A stretch of DNA of 5,947 nt, from assembly GCA_947458525.1 (NCBI GenBank), contig CANHAG010000092.1, positions 1 through 5,947 of the forward strand, in the 5' to 3' direction. The DNA is from Rhodospirillaceae bacterium. Its GTDB lineage: Bacteria > Pseudomonadota > Alphaproteobacteria > Rickettsiales > UBA3002. The position numbers and the translations under genes were made by a program. Shown here in pieces: positions 1 through 5,872 of this stretch. Every line of letters starts with the position of its first letter. Position 1 is the first letter of the stretch. The notes beneath the pieces were generated by a model. It made no database searches, was not told where the DNA came from, and saw nothing but the letters and a program-made list of their open reading frames with translations.

Positions 1-1
1 G

Positions 2-1060
2 CAGGAAGTGAAACGCTGCGGCATTGCGCTTCTGCCGCCGGATATCAACGCGTCTGACGTATATTTCAGCGTGGAAGCGGGCGAAGGCGGCACGCTTGCC
101 GTGCGCTACGGGCTTGCCGCACTCAAAAATGTGGGCGCAGCGGCCATGGCCGCACTTGTGAAAACCCGCCAAGAAGGCGGGAAATTTACCGATATTTTTG
201 ATTTTGCAAGCCGGGTGGATGCGACTGTGCTCAATCGCCGCCAGCTGGAATCTCTTATCTTCGCCGGGTGTTTTGATACGTTGCACCCGAACCGCCGCGC
301 GCTGTTTGAGGCGATAGATCTGATCCTCGCCACCGCCCAGCGCGCGAGTGCCGATCGCCATAGCTCGCAGATCAGCCTCTTTGGTGGTGAGGCCGCGCCC
401 GAACAGCGCCAGAGCATGCCGGTGACTGAGCCGTGGTCGAGCTTCGATCAGCTGCAGCACGAGGCCTCCGCGCTCGGTTTTTACCTCTCCGCCCATCCGC
501 TCGAGGCATATGCCCCAGCCTTCAAGCGGCTGGGCATTGTCGCTTCCAGCCTGCTGCCTGAGCGGCTTGGCGCACAATATCAGCCGGTGAAACTGGCGGG
601 AATTGTCGCGGGCAGTAAAATCAAAACCTCCCCCCGCGGCCGCTTTGCCTTCGTGCAGTTATCGGATGCGAGCGGCAGCTATGAAGTCTCCATCTTCGAT
701 GCAGAACTGTTAAGTGCAAGCCACGCCCTGCTTGCCGAAGGCACGGCATTGCTGATTCAGGCAGACGGCAAGCGGGATGAAAATGGCGTACGGCTTATTG
801 CCCGCAAGCTGGCAGCATTGCGAGATTCCGGCATTGATCTGGGTGCCGAGCGCGTGACCATTACCCTGCATAGTCTGGATGTATTGCCCCAGCTTCAGGC
901 ACTGCTTAAACCCGCCACAAAAAAAGGCGCGGTGGTGACCATCGAAGTGCCGCTCAAAGAAGGGCGGGTGAAAATCGGCCTGCCGGGCAGTTACGATCTT
1001 GCGCCGGAAGCACTCGGCGCGCTGCAATCCCTTCCTGCTCTTGAGGCGGTGGCAGCATAA
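2..1060 (+). CDS. dnaE: DNA polymerase III subunit alpha, C-terminal part (5' partial)
   Basis: This is the C-terminal third (352 residues) of the replicative DNA polymerase III alpha subunit; the PHP and catalytic palm/finger parts lie upstream of the window. The frame is already open at base 2, so no true start is visible. The first residues (KRCGIALLPPDIN) match the conserved DnaE block before the helix-hairpin-helix region, seen here as RYGLAALKNVG and the following helices. The motif QISLF at 368-382 fits the internal beta-clamp binding motif (QxxLF type) that tethers DnaE to the sliding clamp. An OB-fold domain follows at about 590-810 (KLAGIVAG, then FAFVQLSDASGSYEVSIFD), which in this family binds single-stranded template. 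A short C-terminal domain ends at TAA. Family members are about 1150 residues long. The stop lies only 9 bp from the end of the convergent bioA gene. No frameshift is seen and the identity is secure. Confidence 0.96.
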   Translation, partial: QEVKRCGIALLPPDINASDVYFSVEAGEGGTLAVRYGLAALKNVGAAAMAALVKTRQEGGKFTDIFDFASRVDATVLNRRQLESLIFAGCFDTLHPNRRALFEAIDLILATAQRASADRHSSQISLFGGEAAPEQRQSMPVTEPWSSFDQLQHEASALGFYLSAHPLEAYAPAFKRLGIVASSLLPERLGAQYQPVKLAGIVAGSKIKTSPRGRFAFVQLSDASGSYEVSIFDAELLSASHALLAEGTALLIQADGKRDENGVRLIARKLAALRDSGIDLGAERVTITLHSLDVLPQLQALLKPATKKGAVVTIEVPLKEGRVKIGLPGSYDLAPEALGALQSLPALEAVAA

Positions 1061-1069
1061 ATTGAATAT

Positions 1070-2338
1070 TCACTGCGTAAGGACTTTATGCATGGCGGTG
1101 AGCAGATGCTGTAACTCCTCTGGCGTAATGGTGAGGGGTGGCATGAGGTAAAGCGCCTTGCCCAGTGGCCTGAGCCAGACACCTTCGGCAATCAGCGCCG
1201 CGCGCGCCCGCGCAAATTCTTCAGGCGTATAATCAAGATCTACCGCGCCGATTGCGCCTTTTATACGCACTTCGCGCACTCTGGCATGGCGGGTGAGGGG
1301 GGAAAGGCCGGTAAAGAGCGCCGCCTCAATTGCCTCTACCTGCGCAAGTCGCGGTTCGCGGGCGAAGAGATCTAGCGAGGCATTGGCCGCGGCGCAGGCA
1401 AGCGGATTACCCATGAAGGTAGGGCCGTGCATGAAGGCCTTGCTGATTGTGTCGCCGCCAAACGCATCAAACACCGCATCGGTTGCAAGCGTGGCGGCAA
1501 GGGGCAGATGCCCGCCTGTCAGGGCTTTTCCTAAACATAGAATATCGGGTGTCACCGCCGCCTCGTTACAGGCGAACATGCTGCCGGTGCGGCCAAAGCC
1601 GGTCGCCACTTCATCTGCGATAAATAAAATTCCATAATCGCGGCAGACACGGCGGATTTCGGAAACAATATCGGCCGAATGCATGGCAAACCCGCCTGCG
1701 CACTGCACGAGCGGTTCCATGATAAGCCCGGCCACCTGCGTATGAATCGCGCCGATAGTCTCGGCAAATTCTGCAAATCCATATTCATCGCTTGGAATGG
1801 GGAGCGAGTAATTGCGTAAGGAAGCCGCATCAAACGCGGCGGTGAAAGGGCTGCGGGCGGAAACCGACATGGCGCCCAGCGTATCGCCATGATAGCCGCG
1901 CTCAAACCCGATGAATTTTGTACGCCGGTGATCGCCCTGATTGCGCCAGTATTGCAGCGCCATTTTGAGCGCCACTTCCACCGCGACTGAGCCGGAGTCA
2001 GAGAAAAAAACACGGGTGAGTCCCTCAGGCGCAAGCGCTGAAAGGCGGCGGGCGAGGGTGAAAGCCTGCTCATGCGCCAGCCCGCCCAGCATGACATGGC
2101 TCAGGCGCGCGGCCTGTTCGCGGATAGCGCCGACAATATGCGGGTGCTGATAGCCGTGGCACATGCTCCACCAGCTGGCGATGCCGTCAATCAGTTCCCG
2201 CCCATCCGCCAGTTTGATTTTGCTGCCCTTCGCCCCCGTCACGGGCAGGGGAGGGGCGGCAGTCTGCATCTGGGTATAAGGCAGCCAGATATGCGGCCAG
2301 CCGCCGGCAAGCCAGTCAGGCGCTGATTCAGGCGGCAT
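1070..2338 (-). CDS. bioA: Adenosylmethionine-8-amino-7-oxononanoate aminotransferase (DAPA synthase)
   Basis: A cytoplasmic class III PLP-dependent aminotransferase that converts 8-amino-7-oxononanoate to 7,8-diaminononanoate with S-adenosylmethionine as amino donor, the second late step of biotin synthesis. The 422-residue length is normal. Visible signatures are the N-terminal IWLPYTQM block, the substrate-pocket pair W56-W57 (E. coli W52-W53), RGYHGDT at 147-153, the PLP-binding Asp in [12 protein letters not shown] (D242), the Schiff-base lysine K271 in LGKALTGG, and R390 in the [13 protein letters not shown] block. The D242 to K271 spacing equals that of E. coli D245 to K274. The WW pair and the C-terminal Arg block separate BioA from other class III aminotransferases. 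The start overlaps the end of bioB by 11 bp, and an AGAGGAAG ribosome-binding site lies inside bioB at 2348-2355, so the two are probably co-transcribed and translationally coupled. It ends TGA, 9 bp from convergent dnaE, with no terminator hairpin between them. Confidence 0.96.
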   Translation of the reverse strand: MPPESAPDWLAGGWPHIWLPYTQMQTAAPPLPVTGAKGSKIKLADGRELIDGIASWWSMCHGYQHPHIVGAIREQAARLSHVMLGGLAHEQAFTLARRLSALAPEGLTRVFFSDSGSVAVEVALKMALQYWRNQGDHRRTKFIGFERGYHGDTLGAMSVSARSPFTAAFDAASLRNYSLPIPSDEYGFAEFAETIGAIHTQVAGLIMEPLVQCAGGFAMHSADIVSEIRRVCRDYGILFIADEVATGFGRTGSMFACNEAAVTPDILCLGKALTGGHLPLAATLATDAVFDAFGGDTISKAFMHGPTFMGNPLACAAANASLDLFAREPRLAQVEAIEAALFTGLSPLTRHARVREVRIKGAIGAVDLDYTPEEFARARAALIAEGVWLRPLGKALYLMPPLTITPEELQHLLTAMHKVLTQ

Positions 2339-3308
2339 GATGTGTGGCTTCCTCTGCCGCTGCCATCGGCTTCATTCCCAGTGAGGCAAACAGGCGGCGA
2401 TCATGATCCTGATCCGGATTACCCGCCGTCAGCAGCTTCTCGCCATAAAAAATGGAGTTGGCTCCGGCAAGAAAACAGAGTGCCTGCGTTTCGTCACTCA
2501 TCGCCTCGCGCCCGGCCGAAAGCCGGACAAACGATTTTGGCATCAGAATTCGCGCTACCGCAATGGTGCGCACGAACTCCATAGGCTCGACTTTATCTGC
2601 ACCGGCAAGCGGCGTGCCTTTAGCAGGCATCAGCTGGTTGATGGGCACCGATTCCGGATGCACCGGAAGATTGGCGAGCGTGCGCAGCATCTCGCCGCGG
2701 TCTTCCGCCGTTTCGCCCATGCCCAGAATGCCGCCGCAACAGACTTTCATGCCTGCTGCGCGTACGGCGGCTAGCGTATCAATCCGGTCAGCGAAACTGC
2801 GGGTAGTAATGACCTTGCCGTAATGCGCTTCGGAGGTATCAATATTATGATTATAGTAATCAAGCCCGGCTGTTTTCAGCTCGGCTGCCTGTGCGGGCGA
2901 GAGCATGCCAAGTGTGGCGCAGGTCTCAAGCCCCAGCGCCTTCACCCCGCGCACCAGCGCGGTCACTTTTTCCATATCCCGATCTTTGGGCGCGCGCCAG
3001 GCCGCCCCCATGCAAAACCGCGTGGCGCCTGCTTCTTTCGCGGCGCGTGCGGCGGCCAGCACTTCCGCCTCCGCCATCAGTTTGGTGGCTTTCACCGGCG
3101 TATCAAAATGCGCACTTTGCGAGCAGTAATTGCAATCTTCCGGGCAGCCCCCGGTTTTGATTGAGCACAGCGTTGAAACCTGCACCTCGCACGGATTAAA
3201 ATGCTGCCGGTGCACTGTCTGTGCGCGGTAGAGTAGCTCAGGGAAGGGAAGGGCGAAGAGCGCGCGCACTTCTTCGCTTGTCCAGTCATGCCTTGGTTGC
3301 GCCTGCAT
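2328..3308 (-). CDS. bioB: Biotin synthase (radical SAM)
   Basis: A radical SAM enzyme that inserts sulphur into dethiobiotin, the last step of biotin synthesis. The 326-residue length is usual. The radical SAM cluster motif CPEDCNYC gives C55, C59 and C62 (E. coli C53, C57, C60). The ligands of the auxiliary 2Fe-2S cluster that donates sulphur are present with the same offset of two: C99 (RFCMGAAWR), C130 ([10 protein letters not shown]), C190 (KVCCGG) and R262 (VRLSAGRE). The YYNHNIDTS block at 151-159 is also typical. The ATG at 3308 is preceded by GGAGAG (3312-3317), a good ribosome-binding site close to the start, and the N-terminus aligns in length with E. coli BioB. It is the first gene of a bioB-bioA unit and diverges from bioF. 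The C-terminal tail ([16 protein letters not shown]) is variable in the family, and its last codons encode the ribosome-binding site of bioA. Confidence 0.97.
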   Translation of the reverse strand: MQAQPRHDWTSEEVRALFALPFPELLYRAQTVHRQHFNPCEVQVSTLCSIKTGGCPEDCNYCSQSAHFDTPVKATKLMAEAEVLAAARAAKEAGATRFCMGAAWRAPKDRDMEKVTALVRGVKALGLETCATLGMLSPAQAAELKTAGLDYYNHNIDTSEAHYGKVITTRSFADRIDTLAAVRAAGMKVCCGGILGMGETAEDRGEMLRTLANLPVHPESVPINQLMPAKGTPLAGADKVEPMEFVRTIAVARILMPKSFVRLSAGREAMSDETQALCFLAGANSIFYGEKLLTAGNPDQDHDRRLFASLGMKPMAAAEEATHHAA

Positions 3309-3361
3309 AGACTCTCCATTATGGTTTGCAGCCGAAGACTACTAGTACAGGTGCAGGGAAA
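3309..3361. promoter_or_regulatory. Divergent bioB / bioF control region
   Basis: These 53 bp separate the bioB and bioF starts and must carry the start-proximal signals for both, unless the promoters reach into the genes. The visible elements are the bioB ribosome-binding site (GGAGAG, minus strand, 3312-3317), a CATAAT -10-like hexamer on the minus strand (3318-3323) that seems too close to the bioB start to be a usual promoter, and an 8-bp perfect palindrome TACTAGTA at 3340-3347 in the middle. I see no full BirA operator and no BioR-type TTATnTATAA box. The palindrome is observed; an operator role is inference only. Confidence 0.5.
3349..3358 (+). promoter_or_regulatory. Ribosome-binding site deciding the bioF start
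   Basis: AGGTG at 3349-3353 lies 8 nt before ATG 3362, and AGGG at 3355-3358 lies 3 nt before it. The in-frame upstream TTG at 3326 has no purine-rich sequence before it and would put the bioF start 17 bp from the bioB start. These elements therefore support ATG 3362 over the longer reading. Confidence 0.6.
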
Positions 3362-4495
3362 ATGCCAGCATTAGACGCGAAGCTGAAACAGGAGCGAACG
3401 GCGCGCGAGGCGCGGCAGGAATGGCGCGCGCTTGCCCAGACAGAGCCGCTGGCCGCTATGCGCGTGCGCCGCAATGGCAGAACGCTGATTTCTTTTTCCG
3501 GCAATGATTATCTTGGCCTGAGCCGCCACCCAGAGGTGGTTGCCGCAGCCTCCACCGCGCTTGCGCGCTATGGGGCAGGGGCGGGTGCCTCGCGCCTTGT
3601 GACTGGCAATCACCCGCGTTACGGCGCGCTTGAGGCGCGGCTTGCGGCAATAAAACAGTCCGAAGCGGCGCTGGTGGTGGGGAGTGGCTACCTCGCCAAT
3701 CTTGGGGCGATTCCGGCACTCGCAGGCAAAGGCGATCTGATTCTTGCCGATAAACTTTCCCATGCCTGTATTCTAGATGGGGCGCGGCTTTCCGGCGCAA
3801 ACCTGAAGCGCTTCAAACATAATGATATGGCCGATTTAGCGCGCTTGCTTGCCGCCCACCGTACGCATCATGCGCAATGTCTGATTATCACTGAACATGT
3901 ATTCAGTATGGATGGGGACGTGGCACCGCTCAAGGAAATCCGCGCCCTGTGCGATGCACATGACGCGGTGATGATGGTGGATGATGCGCATGGGCTTGGC
4001 ATCCTCTCACCCGACCTGCAGCCGGATCTGTGGATGGGCACCTTATCCAAAGCCGCAGGCGGCTACGGCGGCTATCTCGCTGGCAGCCGCGTTGTGATTG
4101 ACCATCTCACCGCCACGATGCGCAGTGTTATTTTTTCTACCGCCCTGCCGCCCGCCACCATTGCTGCGGCGGAGAGGGCGCTGGAACTTATGACGCCTGA
4201 ACGCGCCACTCGGGTATTGATGCTCGCCCGCCGCTTCACCAGCGCGCTTGATCTCCCCCATGCGCAAACGGCGATTGTGCCACTCATCATCGGAGATTCC
4301 GCCGCTGCGTGTGAAGCAAGCGCGCAGCTGGAAGAGGCGGGATTTTTAGTCACCGCCATTCGCCCACCCACCGTGGCCAGAGGCACCGCACGGCTGAGGG
4401 TTACATTTAGCGCGCTACACGAAGAAACGATGGTAGATGCGCTGGCGGCCGCAGTAAAAACATGCGTAGCCACAAAATTTGAAAATGCAGATTGA
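3362..4495 (+). CDS. bioF: 8-amino-7-oxononanoate synthase (KAPA synthase)
   Basis: A PLP-dependent alpha-oxoamine synthase that condenses pimeloyl-ACP (or pimeloyl-CoA) with L-alanine to 8-amino-7-oxononanoate, the first late step of biotin synthesis, in the cytoplasm. From ATG 3362 it has 377 residues, close to E. coli BioF (384). Numbered from that start: SGNDYLGLS at 46-54, the glycine-rich GAGASRLVTG region at 73-82, HVFSMDGD at 179-186, the PLP-contacting DDAHGLG at 207-213, the Schiff-base lysine K230 in TLSKAAGG, and the C-terminal IRPPTVARGTARLRVTFSA block that marks BioF rather than the related Kbl or ALA synthase. The frame stays open upstream to TTG 3326 (12 more residues), but that start lacks a ribosome-binding site. 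It diverges from bioB-bioA; no bioC or bioD follows, which is unlike the enterobacterial bioBFCD order. No clear terminator hairpin is seen after the stop. Confidence 0.95.
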   Translation: MPALDAKLKQERTAREARQEWRALAQTEPLAAMRVRRNGRTLISFSGNDYLGLSRHPEVVAAASTALARYGAGAGASRLVTGNHPRYGALEARLAAIKQSEAALVVGSGYLANLGAIPALAGKGDLILADKLSHACILDGARLSGANLKRFKHNDMADLARLLAAHRTHHAQCLIITEHVFSMDGDVAPLKEIRALCDAHDAVMMVDDAHGLGILSPDLQPDLWMGTLSKAAGGYGGYLAGSRVVIDHLTATMRSVIFSTALPPATIAAAERALELMTPERATRVLMLARRFTSALDLPHAQTAIVPLIIGDSAAACEASAQLEEAGFLVTAIRPPTVARGTARLRVTFSALHEETMVDALAAAVKTCVATKFENAD

Positions 4496-4520
4496 CCAGC
4501 CTCAGCCTTTTAACTAAAAA
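4492..4520 (+). promoter_or_regulatory. Possible sigma70-type promoter before the OB-fold gene
   Basis: TTGACC (4492-4497) and TAAAAA (4515-4520) are separated by 17 bp and sit 36 bp upstream of the ATG at 4556; the -35 element overlaps the bioF stop codon. The -35 is good (5 of 6), the -10 is poor (4 of 6, lacking the final T). The gene might instead be read through from bioF. Confidence 0.25.
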
Positions 4521-4555
4521 ATTTCAACGTCATATCCAAAACAACAGGAGATCTC

Positions 4556-4969
4556 ATGAAGCCTCTTTTTTCAATGGCTGCCCTGCTTGGTGCAGCGGTT
4601 TTTACCATATTTATTACCACTTACGCGGCTGATCCGGCCTTTGCCACTGCCCAGAAACAAGCAGAAACAGCGGCTTCATCAAAACGTAATGTAGCGATAA
4701 CGCCCATTTCGGGGTTACAGCGCGGCACGGTGGCTACCATTCGTGGTGAGGTTGCGCGAATTACAGATGAAGACGAATTTCTTCTAAGAGATGCTACAGG
4801 CAGTGTACGCGTGTATGTTGGGCCAAACTCGATTCCTGCAAATGTGGGAGAGCAAGTCACCGTAAGCGGGCTTGTTGATGATGATAAGGACGAGCCTAAA
4901 GAAATCTACGCCAAGACACTTACCCGCGCCGATGGCAGCGTAGTAGAATTTGATCATGAGGACTATTAA
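4556..4969 (+). CDS. Small secreted protein with probable OB-fold (BOF/YgiW-like) domain
   Basis: A 137-residue protein of unknown specific function. It begins with a signal peptide (MKPLF, then a hydrophobic stretch to about residue 22) with possible signal peptidase I sites after A24 (TYA-A) or A30 (AFA-T), so the mature protein should be periplasmic. Residues about 50-125 read as a small five-stranded beta barrel: TVATIRGEVARITDEDEFLL, then RDATGSVRVYVG, then GEQVTVSGLVDDD. The order "rGxV..I.d.d.flLrDatGsv.V.v ... V.v.G.vd.d" resembles the bacterial OB-fold (BOF) family of YgiW/YdeI, periplasmic proteins linked to stress tolerance. This is recognition by pattern; no ligand or partner can be read from the sequence. 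The mature part is acidic, ending EFDHEDY. ATG 4556 has AGGAG at 4546-4550, 5 nt upstream. It lies 60 bp after bioF in the same direction, but nothing suggests a biotin role. Confidence 0.75.
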   Translation: MKPLFSMAALLGAAVFTIFITTYAADPAFATAQKQAETAASSKRNVAITPISGLQRGTVATIRGEVARITDEDEFLLRDATGSVRVYVGPNSIPANVGEQVTVSGLVDDDKDEPKEIYAKTLTRADGSVVEFDHEDY

Positions 4970-4991
4970 GTACTAGCAAGTACTGGCCCGC

Positions 4992-5034
4992 GCCGCCGCC
5001 ATTGTGAAGCTCACTGGCTGAAATTGGCGGGGGC
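4992..5034 (+). terminator. Long GC-rich stem-loop after the OB-fold gene
   Basis: GCCGCCGCCA (4992-5001) pairs with TGGCGGGGGC (5025-5034) in 9 of 10 positions. The loop contains a second small inverted repeat, GTGA-AGC-TCAC (5005-5015). It begins 23 bp after the stop codon at 4969. No T-run follows (the next bases are TAGGTTGG), so it is not a classical intrinsic terminator; it could protect or end the transcript in another way. Confidence 0.35.
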
Positions 5035-5049
5035 TAGGTTGGTTACACG

Positions 5050-5118
5050 CGTGCTTCACCTCATCTCGCGCGGTTGCGATCGGTGTCGAACTTCGTTCTC
5101 ATCCCAGCACGATTTTTT
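5050..5118 (+). terminator. Branched stem structure ending in T6
   Basis: CGTGCT (5050-5055) pairs with AGCACG (5106-5111), closing a region that contains CACC (5057-5060) with GGTG (5082-5085), an inner ATC-CGC/GCG-GAT stem, and GAAC-TTC-GTTC (5088-5098). The outer stem is followed directly by ATTTTTT (5112-5118). A closed stem followed by six T is what a terminator or the 3' end of a small RNA looks like. Each stem is short and the whole is unproven. Confidence 0.3.
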
Positions 5119-5127
5119 ACGAAGTAA

Positions 5128-5154
5128 GGGGGCGCTGTTTGCGCCTGATCCCCC
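5128..5154. other. Hairpin GGGGGCGC...GCGCC..CCCCC
   Basis: GGCGC (5131-5135) and GCGCC (5141-5145) form a perfect 5-bp stem with loop TGTTT. The stem can be extended by GGG (5128-5130) with CCC from 5150-5154, leaving TGAT as a bulge. No T-run follows on the plus strand. On the minus strand the stem is followed by TTACTTCGTAAAAAA, which is also not a good terminator. Confidence 0.35.
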
Positions 5155-5186
5155 AGAGAATAAAAATGGCGGGACGTTGTAGTCGC

Positions 5187-5261
5187 TGCCAACCATCACG
5201 CGGAGCTATAATTATACGAGGATCTACTTACGACCGGACTAAAATCGGGGAACAGGTCATC
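5187..5261 (+). repeat. Inverted repeat, left copy (75 bp)
   Basis: Positions 5187-5261 match the reverse complement of 5873-5947 without gaps at 61 of 75 positions (about 81%). There is a perfect 22-bp block at 5195-5216 (ATCACGCGGAGC then TATAATTATA), a perfect 14-bp block at 5223-5236 (TCTACTTACGACCG), and shorter shared blocks ACTAAA, GGGGA and GGTCA further in. The repeat contains the 10-bp palindrome TATAATTATA. Beyond 5261 I see no further clear match to the other copy. The two copies face each other around the lipoprotein gene. Confidence 0.85.
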
Positions 5262-5356
5262 TAGGGGTATTTCATTTAAGTGGCTATTACTTGTCTAACC
5301 AAAAAAATTGGACTCTATCAACACCCCCTGCCTATGCCGTTTTTCCAGTCATTCAT
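5262..5356. other. AT-rich spacer between left repeat and lipoprotein gene 3' end
   Basis: No gene is seen here. The spacer holds a short CCAA-AAAAA-TTGG inverted repeat (5299-5311), which on the minus strand lies about 45 bp past the lipoprotein stop and is too weak to call a terminator. ATTC repeated three times (5351-5362) overlaps the lipoprotein stop codon. Confidence 0.4.
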
Positions 5357-5782
5357 TCATTCAGTTAAAGCCACAAATGCTGCCCAAAGCAAAAATATGC
5401 CGCCTGCAAAAAACAATAAATCCATATTCCCCATGACAATGGAGGACACCGCTAACGGGACTATCGCGATGGGGAATAATACAATTAGCAATTTGACCCC
5501 AATAGCTTTTCTTTCAGGTGCCACGAACAAAATGGTAACAAGTCCCAGTTGAATCGGAGTGCCAATGATAAATCCCAAATCGTACCATACGCCTGAATTA
5601 GGGTATGCGTACATTCTAACGTCAGAGAAAACGCCAATCAGGAAAGCGGTAATAAAAGTTGCTCCGTGAAAAACACCGCTAAAGAATCCCGGCGCATCAA
5701 TAAATTCTTTCAGATGAGGTTGGCTTGCGCAAGCCGCAAGCACCAATAATACGGGAACTAAGGATAGTGTTTTTTTAATCAT
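5357..5782 (-). CDS. Predicted small lipoprotein / multi-span membrane protein of unknown function
   Basis: A 141-residue protein with no function that I can assign. It starts MIKKTLSLVPVLLVLAAC, a lipoprotein signal peptide with the lipobox LAAC and lipidated Cys at residue 18; Ala at +2 would not be an inner-membrane retention signal by the E. coli rule. Unusually for a lipoprotein, the rest is very hydrophobic, with likely membrane segments at about 33-52, 68-88, 93-116 and 119-138. Between the first two is VRMYAYPNSGVWYDLGF (55-71). From memory, an xxYAxxNxGxWYDxGF block after a GxxHG motif (here GVFHG, 36-40) recurs in uncharacterised small membrane proteins, so this is probably a real conserved family. 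ATG 5782 has GGAG at 5792-5795, 9 nt upstream. GC is about 45%, clearly below the biotin genes, and the gene lies between two inverted repeats, both consistent with a foreign origin. Confidence 0.82.
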   Translation of the reverse strand: MIKKTLSLVPVLLVLAACASQPHLKEFIDAPGFFSGVFHGATFITAFLIGVFSDVRMYAYPNSGVWYDLGFIIGTPIQLGLVTILFVAPERKAIGVKLLIVLFPIAIVPLAVSSIVMGNMDLLFFAGGIFLLWAAFVALTE

Positions 5783-5872
5783 ATTTAATCACTCCGTGCT
5801 ACCTAAGTTCTCAGCATTTTTTCAGCGTCCAGACTCTGCTGTTGCCTGAGCTATTGCGGGGTGCGAATAAGT
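5783..5872 (-). promoter_or_regulatory. Leader of the lipoprotein gene
   Basis: About 90 bp between the lipoprotein start and the right repeat contain no gene. The ribosome-binding site GGAG (5792-5795, minus strand) is the only clear signal. If transcription starts in the repeat (see the TATAAT at 5922-5927), the untranslated leader would be about 130 nt. Confidence 0.4.

Larger units (their letters stand above)
4970..5186. other. Non-coding stretch with several stem-loops
   Basis: I see no credible gene between the OB-fold gene and the inverted repeat that begins at 5187. The stretch opens with AGTACT-AGCA-AGTACT (4969-4984), a repeated 6-bp palindrome touching the stop codon. Several further potential hairpins follow and are listed separately where strong. 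The last is TGGC (5167-5170) with GCCA (5188-5191), plus an inner GAC/GTC pair around the loop GTTGTA, which runs into the repeat. It could hold the transcription end of the upstream gene, a small RNA, or decayed sequence. Confidence 0.5.

Noticed and set aside
1552..2097. Long open frame (181 codons) on the same strand as bioA in another frame
   Set aside because: It lies fully inside bioA, which has all family motifs; the translated sequence is rich in Ser, Arg and Pro with no recognisable domain, as expected from GC-rich shadow frames.
3323..3331. GGTTTGCAG resembling one half of the BirA operator (GGTTTACAA)
   Set aside because: No matching TTGTAAACC-like half is found about 15 bp to the left (that place lies at the bioB start and does not match), so only a chance half-site is present.
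3371..4473. Several open frames of 60-133 codons antisense to bioF
   Set aside because: They overlap the well-supported bioF gene, lack plausible ribosome-binding sites and family motifs, and are shadows of biased codon use.
5031..5110. tRNA-like impression (GGTTGGTTA reminiscent of a D-loop, GTCGAAC reminiscent of a T-loop)
   Set aside because: No 7-bp acceptor stem, no consistent anticodon arm and no proper TTCGA-type T-loop with a 5-bp stem can be formed.
5223..5250. Tn3-family terminal inverted repeat (GGGG ... TAAG)
   Set aside because: The repeat reads CTTAC ... GGGG on one strand and CCCC ... GTAAG on the other, so the two landmarks have the wrong relative strand, and the outer part of the repeat is unlike Tn3 ends.
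5351..5362. ATTC repeated three times as a phase-variable tract
   Set aside because: Only three units, at the very 3' end of the lipoprotein gene where slippage would change little; too short to call.
5280..5552. GTG-started open frame of 90 codons on the plus strand opposite the lipoprotein gene
   Set aside because: It lacks a ribosome-binding site and shows no domain, while the opposite strand encodes a coherent signal peptide and membrane segments with a good GGAG.
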